Both the position numbers and the translations under genes were made by a program. From Brasilonema sp. UFV-L1 (GTDB lineage: Bacteria; Cyanobacteriota; Cyanobacteriia; Cyanobacteriales; Nostocaceae), in assembly GCF_012912105.1 (NCBI RefSeq), contig NZ_QMEA01000063.1:1-64000 (forward strand): a stretch of 64,000 nt of DNA. Reading direction: 5' to 3'. The notes beneath the pieces were generated by a model. That model was given only the letters and a program-made list of their open reading frames with translations. It was not told the origin of the DNA and ran no database searches. Below are positions 25,823-34,396 of the stretch, piece by piece (the stretch's first letter is position 1; the number at the start of each line of letters is the position of its first letter).

Positions 25823-26794
25823 TCAAGAACCTCGTTGAATCTGAGCAAAGATTTCATCCAAAATCTCTTGTGCTCCTTGTTGACGCAAGAGCTGCGCTAG
25901 TTCTTGTCCTAGTTGTTCGGCATTTTGAGCTACACCTGTGACTGTATCTTTAACGAGCTTTTGACCATCTACGCTTGCAACTATACCCGTTAAAGTTAAA
26001 TTCTCTCCAACGATTTCTGTATTTACACCAATAGGAACTTGACAACCGCCTTCTAGTTCGCGTAAAAAAGCTCGCTCTGCAAGACAGCGATCGCGTGTTT
26101 CGGGATGTTCAATCGCTTTGAGGAGTGAGAGCAATTCGCTATCGTCCTCTCGACATTCTATTCCCAAAGCTCCTTGCCCAACTGCATGGAGAGAAATTTC
26201 TTTTGGTAGACTTTGATGGATGCGATCGCCCATTCCTAACCGTTCTAAACCAGCAACTGCCAAAATCAGCGCGTCGTATTCACCTGCATCCAGTTTTGAC
26301 ATACGCGTGTTCAAATTTCCTCGCACATCTTTAAATTGCAGGTGAGGAAAATGGTGCCGCAGTTGTGCTAAGCGTCGTAGCGAAGATGTACCGATGACAG
26401 CACCTTCTGGTAGTGTATCAATTTGCTTATCTTTATGTTTTTCATGTACAACCAGAGCATCTGCTGGGTTTTCTCGTTCTGTAATTGCTGCTAATACTAA
26501 CCCTTGTGGTAAGCGAGTCGGTAAATCTTTGAGAGAGTGAACGGCAAAATCAATCTCCTGATTGAGCATTCCGACTTCGAGTTCTTTGGTAAATAATCCT
26601 TTATCGCCAATTTTCGCTAAAGCAACATCCAGGATTTTATCACCGTGGGTGGACATAGTATGAACGTCAAAAGAGATACCAGGAAAACTTTTCTGGAGTT
26701 GTTCTTGTACCCAGTAAGTTTGAATCAGAGCCAGTTGGCTTTTGCGAGAACCAATGCGAATTGTGCGTGGGGAAGTGGAAACAACAGATGTCAT
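25823..26794 (-). CDS. hemC: Porphobilinogen deaminase (hydroxymethylbilane synthase)
   Basis: 323 aa from [21 protein letters not shown] longer frame to 26854 exists, but family members start here. Motifs: [22 protein letters not shown] (catalytic Asp in SLKDLP), [23 protein letters not shown], and [11 protein letters not shown], whose Cys carries the dipyrromethane cofactor. It polymerises four porphobilinogens into hydroxymethylbilane for haem, chlorophyll and bilin synthesis in the cytosol. The upstream 560 bp carries repeats but no gene. Downstream is a TTATCAGT-type repeat (about 25775-25815). Confidence 0.95.
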   Translation of the reverse strand: MTSVVSTSPRTIRIGSRKSQLALIQTYWVQEQLQKSFPGISFDVHTMSTHGDKILDVALAKIGDKGLFTKELEVGMLNQEIDFAVHSLKDLPTRLPQGLVLAAITERENPADALVVHEKHKDKQIDTLPEGAVIGTSSLRRLAQLRHHFPHLQFKDVRGNLNTRMSKLDAGEYDALILAVAGLERLGMGDRIHQSLPKEISLHAVGQGALGIECREDDSELLSLLKAIEHPETRDRCLAERAFLRELEGGCQVPIGVNTEIVGENLTLTGIVASVDGQKLVKDTVTGVAQNAEQLGQELAQLLRQQGAQEILDEIFAQIQRGS

Positions 26795-27355
26795 AAATAA
26801 ATATGTCAAGCCAGGAGATAAATTGACTTTATCTAGACTACCGCAGTCCAACACTTATCAGCCTTATGCCCGATTTGAGTTCACGATTATTCTCAGTTCT
26901 GTTTACGTATCTTCATGAAATTCTGTGAACTTCCAGTCGTTCAAATTTCCAATCAAAGTTTGACTTTTGAGTTCTAATACTGTAGAAATTATATCTACTA
27001 AAATACCATAATCAAAATATACTCCACACAGGTATAAACTGCGTTTTAACTGTCATACTAGAGCGCGTAGCGTGCGCCGCGCATACGAAGCCTTTTTGTC
27101 GGTCATCGACATTTGCACTAGACCTCTCCAAAAATGATTTTTAGTGCAAGCGCCGTAAAGGTTTCATAGCCATTTTTGGAGAGGTCTACTGGTTAAACTG
27201 AGGAAAGGCAGAACGTGTAAGGAAGATACCTTAGAGAAGAGTGTTGCTGAATGAAATTTTCTGGGCGCAAAGAAGCGCTTGTGTTTATCGCTGGATAATC
27301 ATCTAAATAAACCAATGAAAAATAGAATCATAATATTCTCAGTCAAAAAGTAGTT
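26795..27355. other. Intergenic between hemC and pucC-like gene
   Basis: Divergent promoter region for both genes. It carries a GC-rich dispersed repeat GCGTAGCGTGCGCCGCGC (about 27064-27082) and the 70-bp inverted-repeat element listed separately. No gene or recognisable riboswitch. Confidence 0.5.
27119..27188. repeat. 70-bp inverted-repeat element with TA ends
   Basis: TAGACCTCTCCAAAAATG and CATTTTTGGAGAGGTCTA form perfect 18-bp arms around a 34-nt middle. If the terminal TA pairs are target duplications, it is a minimal IS630-type MITE with TIR GACCTCTCC. It also could act as a bidirectional terminator. It lies 168 bp before the pucC-like gene. Confidence 0.7.
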
Positions 27356-28777
27356 ATGGCAAGCGGCGATTTATTTGATTCTCCAACAAAATCCTTGGCG
27401 ATGCCAAAGGTGAATGTGCTGACTATGTTTCGGCTTGGCTTATTTCAAATGGGGCTGAGTATGATGTCTATCCTGACTCTGGGAGTTCTTAACAGAGTCA
27501 TGATTCAGGAAATAGCGATTCCGGCGACGCTGGTGGGAGCAGTGCTAGCAATACAGTTATTTGTTTCTCCTTCTCGCGTTTGGTTTGGTCAAATGTCTGA
27601 TGCTAAGCCCATATGGGGTTATCATCGCACAGTTTATGTCTGGGTGGGAGCAGCAATATTTGCTGTCGCCTCATTTTTAGCCGTGCAGGTATTGTGGCAA
27701 CTGGACACTGTAGTTAATAATGTTGGTGGGTGGGCATGGACAACCCAAACAATCGGCTTGATTGCACTTCTGGCTTTTATTTTTGCTCTGTATGGTCTAG
27801 CAATTTGTGCTAGCGGTACTGCTTTTGCTGCTTTGCTGGTTGATATATCGGAAGAAAACAACCGTTCCAAAGTCGTCGGTGTTGTTTGGTCGATGCTGAT
27901 GGTGGGGATTATTGTCGGGGCAATTATTAGTTCTAGTTTACTCAAGCAATCAACTCCCGAAACATTACAAGCATCAGTTAACAGATTGTTTCTCATCGTT
28001 CCGACAATTGTCTTTGGATTGGCAATAGTAGCAACCTTTGGTGTGGAGAAAAAGTATTCTCAGTATTCTACTCGTTCCACAGTGACTAATCGGGAAGACA
28101 GCATTACTCTTGGCACGGCTTGGCAAATATTAACAGCTAGTCCGCAAACAAGTATATTTTTCACATTTTTAGTCGTGATGTCACTGGGCTTGTTTATGCA
28201 AGACCCTATTCTAGAGCCATATGCAGGTCAGGTCTTTCGGATGCCCCTAGCAGAAAGTACTAGGTTGAATGTGTTTTATGGTACTGGTATATTGATTGCC
28301 TACAGCATAGCCGGCTTCTTGATTGTACCTCGTTTGGGTAAGCAAAGAACTGCACGTCTTGGCTGTCTGTTAGTCGCATTCTGTGCAGCACTGCTTGGAA
28401 TATCAGGATTTTCTGCGAATCCAGCGTTGCTCAAACTAGCTTTGCTATTATTTGGTTTAGCAACTGGTATCCTAACAACTGCTGCAGTTACCTTGATGCT
28501 AGATCTAACAGCGGCTGAAACCGCAGGGACATTTATTGGTGCTTGGGGGCTGGCGCAATCTATCGCCAGAGGTAGTGCTGTGGCTATTGGTGGTGCAGTT
28601 TTAGATGTGAGTCGTAAGCTACTACCCAACTTGGTGTTAGCTTATGGAGTCGTCTTTGCTCTAGAAACAGCATTGCTGTTGCTGGCAATTTGGTTTCTAA
28701 ACCGGATAAATGTGAGAGAATTTCAGACAAATGCCAAGCAGGCGATCGCCTCTATTTTAGAAAGCGAACTTGATTAA
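27356..28777 (+). CDS. PucC/BCH-family MFS transporter
   Basis: 473 aa with about 12 membrane segments. MFRLGLFQMGLSMMSILTLG at residue ~24 and the loop WFGQMSDAKPIWGYHRTVYVW (~80-100) are typical of the BCH/PucC family, which in phototrophs is tied to (bacterio)chlorophyll protein assembly. A central loop (~225-240, KKYSQYSTRSTVTNRE) separates the two halves. It resides in the plasma or thylakoid membrane; the transported substrate is unknown. Followed after 66 bp by an inositol-phosphatase-family gene on the same strand. Confidence 0.85.
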   Translation: MASGDLFDSPTKSLAMPKVNVLTMFRLGLFQMGLSMMSILTLGVLNRVMIQEIAIPATLVGAVLAIQLFVSPSRVWFGQMSDAKPIWGYHRTVYVWVGAAIFAVASFLAVQVLWQLDTVVNNVGGWAWTTQTIGLIALLAFIFALYGLAICASGTAFAALLVDISEENNRSKVVGVVWSMLMVGIIVGAIISSSLLKQSTPETLQASVNRLFLIVPTIVFGLAIVATFGVEKKYSQYSTRSTVTNREDSITLGTAWQILTASPQTSIFFTFLVVMSLGLFMQDPILEPYAGQVFRMPLAESTRLNVFYGTGILIAYSIAGFLIVPRLGKQRTARLGCLLVAFCAALLGISGFSANPALLKLALLLFGLATGILTTAAVTLMLDLTAAETAGTFIGAWGLAQSIARGSAVAIGGAVLDVSRKLLPNLVLAYGVVFALETALLLLAIWFLNRINVREFQTNAKQAIASILESELD

Positions 28778-28843
28778 TTTTGTTTCGCGCAAAGACGGCA
28801 AAAAATCTTTGCGACGAATGCGTCTTTGCGTGAAAATAAAAGT

Positions 28844-29650
28844 ATGACTGAATTTTGGACATCAATTCTCGATTTTGCCCAAACCACCACTACCAGAGTG
28901 GGAAAACAGTTAATGCAAGACTTTGGGCAAGTACAAGCTTCACAAAAAGCAGATGGTAGTTTAGTAACGCAATCAGATAAATGGGCAGATCGGGAAATAC
29001 GAGATGCTATAGCATCTACTTTTCCTGGTTACGGTATCTTGAGCGAAGAGGATGATAAAGTTTTCGGTGGTACGCAATGGTGCTGGGTTATCGATCCTTT
29101 AGATGGTACAACTAACTTTACTCGTGGAATTCCTATTTGGTCGATTTCCCTGGGTTTACTGTATCAAGGCACGCCTGTTTTTGGTTACGTTTGTGTACCG
29201 CCATTGGGACAAACTTTTCATGGTTACTGGGGAGAGAACTCTAAGTTAGAAGTCCCTACTGGGGCTTTTCGCAATCATCATCCTATTCATACAAGTCTAG
29301 ATTCTCCTAGTGGAAATCACTTTTTCAACCTCTGTTCGCGCAGTACCTCCGTCATAGAGAAAGATTTTCCGTGTAAAATTCGGATGTTGGGAGTTGCGAG
29401 TTATAACTTCTTGACAGTCGCTGCTGGCGCTACACTGGGTGGTATTGAAGCAACGCCAAAAATTTGGGACATAGCAGGCGCTTGGGTGATTGTTCAAGCT
29501 GCTGGGGGAAGCTGGCGATCGCTAAAATCAGAGCCATTTCCTTTAATATCAGGAGAAGATTATACGACTCGTTCTTTCCCGACTTTAGTTGTGAGTCGAA
29601 CAGAATTGATTCCAGTTTTTGCTCCCTTTGTCGAGAAGTTGAAGATTTGA
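28844..29650 (+). CDS. Inositol monophosphatase family protein
   Basis: 268 aa from MTEFWTSILDF. The frame extends 18 bp upstream to a TTG, but the ATG fits the family start. The Li+-sensitive phosphatase motifs are present: LSEEDD (metal Glu/Asp), WVIDPLDGTTNFTRGIPIW (Asp-Pro-Leu-Asp-Gly-Thr) and WDIAGAWVIVQAAGG (third metal Asp). Related enzymes dephosphorylate inositol-1-P, histidinol-P or 3'-phosphoadenosine compounds, so the substrate is open. The spacer from the pucC-like gene has a CGCAAAGACG/CGTCTTTGCG inverted repeat (28789-28830). Confidence 0.85.
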   Translation: MTEFWTSILDFAQTTTTRVGKQLMQDFGQVQASQKADGSLVTQSDKWADREIRDAIASTFPGYGILSEEDDKVFGGTQWCWVIDPLDGTTNFTRGIPIWSISLGLLYQGTPVFGYVCVPPLGQTFHGYWGENSKLEVPTGAFRNHHPIHTSLDSPSGNHFFNLCSRSTSVIEKDFPCKIRMLGVASYNFLTVAAGATLGGIEATPKIWDIAGAWVIVQAAGGSWRSLKSEPFPLISGEDYTTRSFPTLVVSRTELIPVFAPFVEKLKI

Positions 29651-30072
29651 ACGCCACCATCAGAAGTTAGAAGTCAGGAGTCACAACTCACAAGTCAGGA
29701 GTTACGAGTCACAACTCACAAGGAGTTAGAAGTCACAACTCACAAGGAGTTAGAAGTCACAACTCACAAGTCAGAAATCACAACTCACAAGTCAGAAGTT
29801 AGAAGTCAGAAGTTAGAAGTCACAAGTCAGGAGGAGTCAGGAGTTAGAAGTCACAAGTCAGGAGTCAGAAATCAGGAGTCACAACTCAGGAGTTAGAAGT
29901 CACAACTCACAACTGACAACTCAGAAGTCACAACTCAGGAGTTAGAAGTCACAACTGACAACTGACAACTCACAACTCAGGAGTCAGGAGTTAAGAGTAA
30001 AAAGGGCTGTATGGCTTTTAGATCTCAGCACTGTACTTCACGCACAAAACTTTGTACTGTAAATAATCATCG
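29651..30072. repeat. Low-complexity region of degenerate AGTCA-type repeats
   Basis: From about 29664 to 29995 the DNA is an irregular chain of CAACTCACAAGTCAGGAGT and GAAGTCACAACT words. Lengths and order vary, so it is slipped low-complexity repeat and not CRISPR (no fixed spacers). Similar words occur at 33.4 kb and 48.7 kb. No gene. Confidence 0.85.
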
Positions 30073-30351
30073 TCAACCAAAGCGCACTTGTAAGTGCAAA
30101 ACTTCCAGGTAGGAATGTCCTTGTTGCTGAGATATGCAACGCGGGCAATTAGGATTTCCACAAGGATAGCAATTAGATGGAAACACAAAAAGTTTTTTTC
30201 CTAATCGTAGTGCTTTATAGTACAGCGAAATTGCGTCTTCCAAGGAATAAAACATAATTGGAATCCATCTTTTATCGCTGTAAAAGCAAACAACGACTCG
30301 GCGGGCCATGTACTGTGAGAGCGGAAGTGTATTTTGCATTGGTGAAACCAC
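30073..30351 (-). CDS. Small Cys-containing hypothetical protein
   Basis: 92 aa, start chosen at GTG 30351 because GGAGG lies 9 nt upstream. The frame itself reaches a TTG at 30360, too close to that site. It has YPCGNPNCPRCISQQQGHSYLEVLHLQ, whose C-x(4)-C-x(2)-C pattern suggests a metal knuckle. An N-terminal part has RVVVCFYSDKRWIPIMFYSLEDA. I do not recognise a named family. Isolated between repeat-rich gaps, so support is the ribosome site and protein-like composition. Confidence 0.55.
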   Translation of the reverse strand: MVSPMQNTLPLSQYMARRVVVCFYSDKRWIPIMFYSLEDAISLYYKALRLGKKLFVFPSNCYPCGNPNCPRCISQQQGHSYLEVLHLQVRFG

Positions 30352-30716
30352 ACAAATCAACCTCCAAAAAATGAGTCAAGATGTCTATATTCTTTTTCGC
30401 TTAACTTAGCGATGGTAAACCACTATCATGAGTTATAAATCTTAACAATTCTTAAGACAGCAAAAATCTGTATTTTGTCGTAACAAGAAAATCATATGGT
30501 TATGGCTTGACTCAAAAAAAGACATGCAGCTACGCTTTAGGGCAAAGCTCTTCCGGTAGAGTGGGAAAACAATTCCTATTCCTTGTTTATTTGTCCTAGT
30601 GTAGGAAGTTTTCGACGATTTACAGCAGTTTTCACGTATTGAAATCAATTTAGACCACATTTTGCGGCGTTCTTCTTTGCGACGAGTGCGTCTATGCGCA
30701 AGACAAAAGCTGTCAA
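30352..30716. other. Intergenic, no gene supported
   Basis: AT-rich promoter-like sequence for the Cys-containing gene. A 72-codon open frame on the minus strand (30442-30660) shows no recognisable motif and no ribosome site, so I left it out. A GTGCGTCTATGCGCAAGAC repeat occurs near 30688. Confidence 0.4.
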
Positions 30717-31985
30717 TTAAAAATACAAAACTTCACATTCATAATCTTCTGGAGTCGGCTCTATTTGCCATACCAACCCTTCCCCAGCATCACCAAAAGC
30801 CACTTCAACATAAAGCTTACTGACAGGAGTTGTGGCTTGCGCTTGATTACCTTCAAACGACTGTAAATCTTCAGTCAAGAGTCGCAACTTAAACCCACTG
30901 GGTATCAACTCGCCTCTTTGACTGCGCAGTTCAAAACGCCACGCTCTATCTTCTATTTTACCTTTTGGTTGCACCCGCAGTTCATATGGTTGTCCTGCGA
31001 TGGTTAATCTGCGCACTAAAGTTGGTAACGCAGCTGCTGCTGTTTGCTGTGATCCCCGCGCACCTGCCAAACCAGATTGTAACTCGATACTTCCCCAACC
31101 AAATGTTTGTGCAAAATCTGACACACCAGTTTGCATCCATTGCAAAATCGACCACTGTTGTTGCTGTCCCTGACGTTGTTCGTACAAACGTTGTCTCCAA
31201 CCACCGTGTTCTAAGAGCGCTCCCCAAGTTTGAAATGGAACTGCCATGCGTGGTAATATGACTCTAGGATTTCCTAAACGCAAAAGCAAGTTTTGTGCTT
31301 GTGCGAGTGGCAAAGCAGGTAAGGAAGCAGTTTCAGTTCGAGTGACTTCCTCTGGACACATCTGACGTGCCATCCATAGAATGCTAAGATTAGAAATTAA
31401 GTGCTCTGCATCTAAACAATAAGCGCGATCGCCTGCATCGTAAGTTCCCATATTCTTAAGTTGGGCGTGGGTTGTATACCCCCAAACCCGAATGCAGCCT
31501 TCGTCCAGATTCACTTGCACTGCTAGATAATAATCAGCACTCCAGCTTGGAATATCCACCCATTCTTGAGGAACACGCAGTTCACTCAAGTCAATATCCT
31601 CAGTGGGGATTAACACCATTCGTGATGTTCCGAAGGAAATACCTGTACCATTGACGACTTCCCAAATGCTTGAGTGAGCTGCTACATTTGGGGAAACTGT
31701 CGCATTCTGAGCGTATTCTTCCCGAAGCCAAGGTAAAAAAGTGTTCAAGCTCAAGCGGTTGAGATAAGCTACCCAACGACGACTAGAGGTTGAAAAAGCT
31801 TGGCTTTGCTCCCAAATCTTCGCTTGTTCAGCTTCAGGAATTTCTAACCACAGATGTGTAGAGTTTATTAAAGTATGTGCGCCGGTGTCAAATGTCATAG
31901 TTATTGTCTTTGTTTGCTCCACTTTAGGAATTTCTAGCCACAATGTAGACTTTGTTGAAGTATTTGTACTTATATCAAATGTCAT
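30717..31985 (-). CDS. DUF1822 family protein
   Basis: 422 aa. The segment LWLEIPEAEQAKIWEQSQAF, LNTFLPWLREEY (residues ~80-93) and VWGYTTHAQLKNMG are typical of cyanobacterial DUF1822. Function unknown. The N-terminus is duplicated in frame: MTFD...TLWLEIPKVEQTKT (1-27) recurs as MTFD...HLWLEIPEAEQAKI (30-56). The DNA repeat includes AATAACTATGACATTTGA, so a second in-frame start exists at 31898. The first ATG has AGGAG 8 nt upstream. It starts 11 bp after the sigma-factor gene, so they form an operon. Confidence 0.85.
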   Translation of the reverse strand: MTFDISTNTSTKSTLWLEIPKVEQTKTITMTFDTGAHTLINSTHLWLEIPEAEQAKIWEQSQAFSTSSRRWVAYLNRLSLNTFLPWLREEYAQNATVSPNVAAHSSIWEVVNGTGISFGTSRMVLIPTEDIDLSELRVPQEWVDIPSWSADYYLAVQVNLDEGCIRVWGYTTHAQLKNMGTYDAGDRAYCLDAEHLISNLSILWMARQMCPEEVTRTETASLPALPLAQAQNLLLRLGNPRVILPRMAVPFQTWGALLEHGGWRQRLYEQRQGQQQQWSILQWMQTGVSDFAQTFGWGSIELQSGLAGARGSQQTAAAALPTLVRRLTIAGQPYELRVQPKGKIEDRAWRFELRSQRGELIPSGFKLRLLTEDLQSFEGNQAQATTPVSKLYVEVAFGDAGEGLVWQIEPTPEDYECEVLYF

Positions 31986-31996
31986 AGTTATTTCTC

Positions 31997-33196
31997 CTAC
32001 TCAGAGGAGGAACGGCTATAGTGAGCTTGTAACCATTCCTCTAAAATGGTGTTTATATAGTTAAGTACCTGCGAGTTTAGAGAAATATGCAGCGACTCTT
32101 TCGTCCAAGTCGCAAACTTGAGCAGTAATGAATCTTTAGACTTGGTAAGCCGACGAGAAACCGTGTACTGTTTCACTCCTAATTGTTTTGCAATCTGCTG
32201 TTGAGTTAAACCCTGACTATAATAGAGTTGTATGATATTTTGTGCTTCGCTATCCAGTTCGTTCAAAGCCGAAAGCAACACATCATTGATTTGAGATTGC
32301 TTTGAGTGTCGCTCAACTAGTTCTTCTTGAGCAAGAATTTCCGTGAGTAACGATTCCTGCTTGAGTTGTGGTAAAAAGTCCTGAAATTCCCCAGAATCAT
32401 CATCCCCTTTTGGCGCATTCAGGGAAGTCGTGTTTGGGTAAAGATAGTTTCGGGCAGCTTTTGCACAAGCAAGCAGCCATTGTTCTATTGTTTGGGCACT
32501 ACACTCTGGGCCTAATTTTGACAGTTGAGTGTTGCGTTGAAAATTGTAAAGTTGGGCGATCGCCTGCCATGTTGCGTCATCTGGCCTTGTCAGTTTGCGA
32601 GTCCCATTGGCTTGCTGTGGAGCATGGAGAGACTGATAACATTTCCATGCTAATACATAACATGCGATCGCGTCCTCACTCAGTCCGACATTTTGTAAAG
32701 ACTCTACCAACCGTTTTTGACTCAGCCTCCGCAGCAATCGCCAATTGCTACAAATATCAACTTCATTCTGTTGGCGCAGCATTTCCTTGAGTTCGCTGCT
32801 AAAAATTGCACTGGCGTAGTTCTTGAGGAGAAAACCCATATCAGGTTTAAACCCCTTCAAAACTTTATCTATACTAGTTGTGACCATTTGGAAGCAGTCG
32901 GATAAAGTATACTGTCCAGAAGAAAAATTAACAACTGTTTTGTTAGCCGTCCAATAGCATACTTCTTGTAAATAAGCTAACAAATGTGATCGTGCCAGAC
33001 CTTCTGTGTGATTTTGCCATATTTTATACCAATAAGTCACCCAAAAATTTTCCGAATTTTCTGGTTCTGAAAGACGCGCCTGAGAGTTAAGCATATTTCG
33101 GCGTAGTTTAGCATCGGTAGCCCAACCAATGGCTTTATCTGCGTCGAATTGCAAGAAAGTTGTAAATAGTTCAGTAATACCTTGGCGGGAACGCAT
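31997..33196 (-). CDS. Sigma-70-like (ECF-type) RNA polymerase sigma factor
   Basis: 399 aa. The C-terminal sigma-4 HTH reads LDSEAQNIIQLYYSQGLTQQQIAKQLGVKQYTVSRRLTKSKDSLL (residues ~308-355). The N-terminal 300 residues are a divergent, helix-rich region with no clear sigma-2 signature that I can pick by eye. Cyanobacteria have a class of such large ECF-like factors found next to DUF1822 genes. It is upstream of the DUF1822 gene (11-bp gap) and divergent from the caspase-family gene 1.2 kb away. Probably a stress or signal-specific transcription factor. Confidence 0.75.
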   Translation of the reverse strand: MRSRQGITELFTTFLQFDADKAIGWATDAKLRRNMLNSQARLSEPENSENFWVTYWYKIWQNHTEGLARSHLLAYLQEVCYWTANKTVVNFSSGQYTLSDCFQMVTTSIDKVLKGFKPDMGFLLKNYASAIFSSELKEMLRQQNEVDICSNWRLLRRLSQKRLVESLQNVGLSEDAIACYVLAWKCYQSLHAPQQANGTRKLTRPDDATWQAIAQLYNFQRNTQLSKLGPECSAQTIEQWLLACAKAARNYLYPNTTSLNAPKGDDDSGEFQDFLPQLKQESLLTEILAQEELVERHSKQSQINDVLLSALNELDSEAQNIIQLYYSQGLTQQQIAKQLGVKQYTVSRRLTKSKDSLLLKFATWTKESLHISLNSQVLNYINTILEEWLQAHYSRSSSE

Positions 33197-34396
33197 AAAC
33201 TTAACAACTCATAAATGGTCAACTAAACAATTGATAAATGATCATCACATAAATGTATAGTTAGATGACAAATACACTTATGCAGTCAATGAGGGTACTG
33301 TAGCATTCCTATTTAACAGTTACCAGTTATCAGTTTGAAGAAGAATTCAGCAATTCTGAATTCAGTATTCACCAAGGAAGAAATAAAGAATTGAGTTTTT
33401 CGACTCCTGACGACTGACGTCACGACTCCTGACTCCTGACGACTGACTCCTGACGACTGACTCCTGACGACTGACTCCTTCACTGTGTACTGTTTTAAGT
33501 TATGAAATCAAAGAATTGAATAACTTATTTTAGACTCTTGTCAAACTAGCGCGGGTTTCTTGAGAATGACTACACAAGCCTTACCTTTGTTTTCGCCTAA
33601 GTTACCCGGTTTTTTTAGTCTTGTTGAGAATGCTGCAAGATGCTAGAGAAATTCTTATCCCCCTCATTTCCCTCCTTTTATTCACGAATCACCTAGTACC
33701 GCTGCTTTAAAATTCGTTCATTAAAAATTCAAAAAGCTTATACTGTAAGCTTTTCGTTGATTTGGAATGGTTGGTTTATTCACGCGCCCTGTGTACTAGT
33801 ATTGCTAGACAACATTTAGAGCTTACCGGGGTTCCGACTGGAGAAATGGGCGAAACCCTCTTTGGTTGATCTGAAAGCCCCTCGATTGATCGTGGGGTTA
33901 TTAGGGTTTCGCCCATTTCTTTGTCCCAATGCGTTACCTGCCAACTTTATTTTAGATGTCTATCAGAAGTATTAATAATGACTTTGATGTTTTCGCTGTG
34001 CTTGTTATGAATTTTTGTAAAATTTTCCGTAATTTACTAAAAAAAACGTGATTCATAAATATGGATAAATACGTTAGATTCTGGCAGGAAAAAACCGTAT
34101 CTCATGAGTATACCAAGTGCAAAATGAAACAAAACTCACCAAATCAGCTGAGCAAGAACGGGGACTGTAAACCAGTGAGGCGAATACATTGTATATTATG
34201 ACTCAGCCAGGACTGAATTCTTTGTTGATAAACTTTCATCTGAGTACTTAACACAAGAAATTTGTTAGATTAAGCAAAGGACAAACAATCTCCTTGACAT
34301 CACTGATTCAGGTTCGTACGAGTTTGGTGAAACGGGCTGATCATAAATTTTTCATGAAACTTAGATTAAACTTATTTTTAGGATTAAGTCATAAAT
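33197..34396. other. 1.2-kb intergenic region with hairpins and repeats
   Basis: No ORF worth calling. In order: a dispersed repeat GTTTGAAGAAGAATTCAGCA ... TTTTTCGACTCCTGACG (about 33333-33420) whose interrupted sister lies at 48.48 kb; CTCCTGACGACTGA tandem words (about 33425-33480); a 9-bp-arm hairpin AAAAGCTTA/TAAGCTTTT (33732-33754); a 79-bp nested inverted repeat (33842-33920); then AT-rich leader of the caspase gene. It could hide a small RNA around 33.7-33.95 kb. Confidence 0.5.
33842..33920. repeat. 79-bp nested inverted repeat
   Basis: AGAAATGGGCGAAACCCT (33842-33859) and AGGGTTTCGCCCATTTCT (33903-33920) are perfect 18-bp arms. Inside lies a second hairpin CCCCTCGATTGATCGTGGGG with one mismatch (about 33878-33897). 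No T-run follows directly. It could be a structured RNA, a terminator or a MITE relic. Confidence 0.75.

Noticed and set aside
26795-26854. Longer N-terminus for hemC
   Set aside because: Family proteins begin at the [17 protein letters not shown] region; the extra 20 residues have no support.
29664-29995. Repeats of AGTCACAACTCACAAGTC as a possible CRISPR array
   Set aside because: Units differ in length and overlap; there are no constant repeats separated by unique spacers.
30442-30660. 72-codon minus-strand frame
   Set aside because: No recognisable domain, ribosome site or neighbour support.
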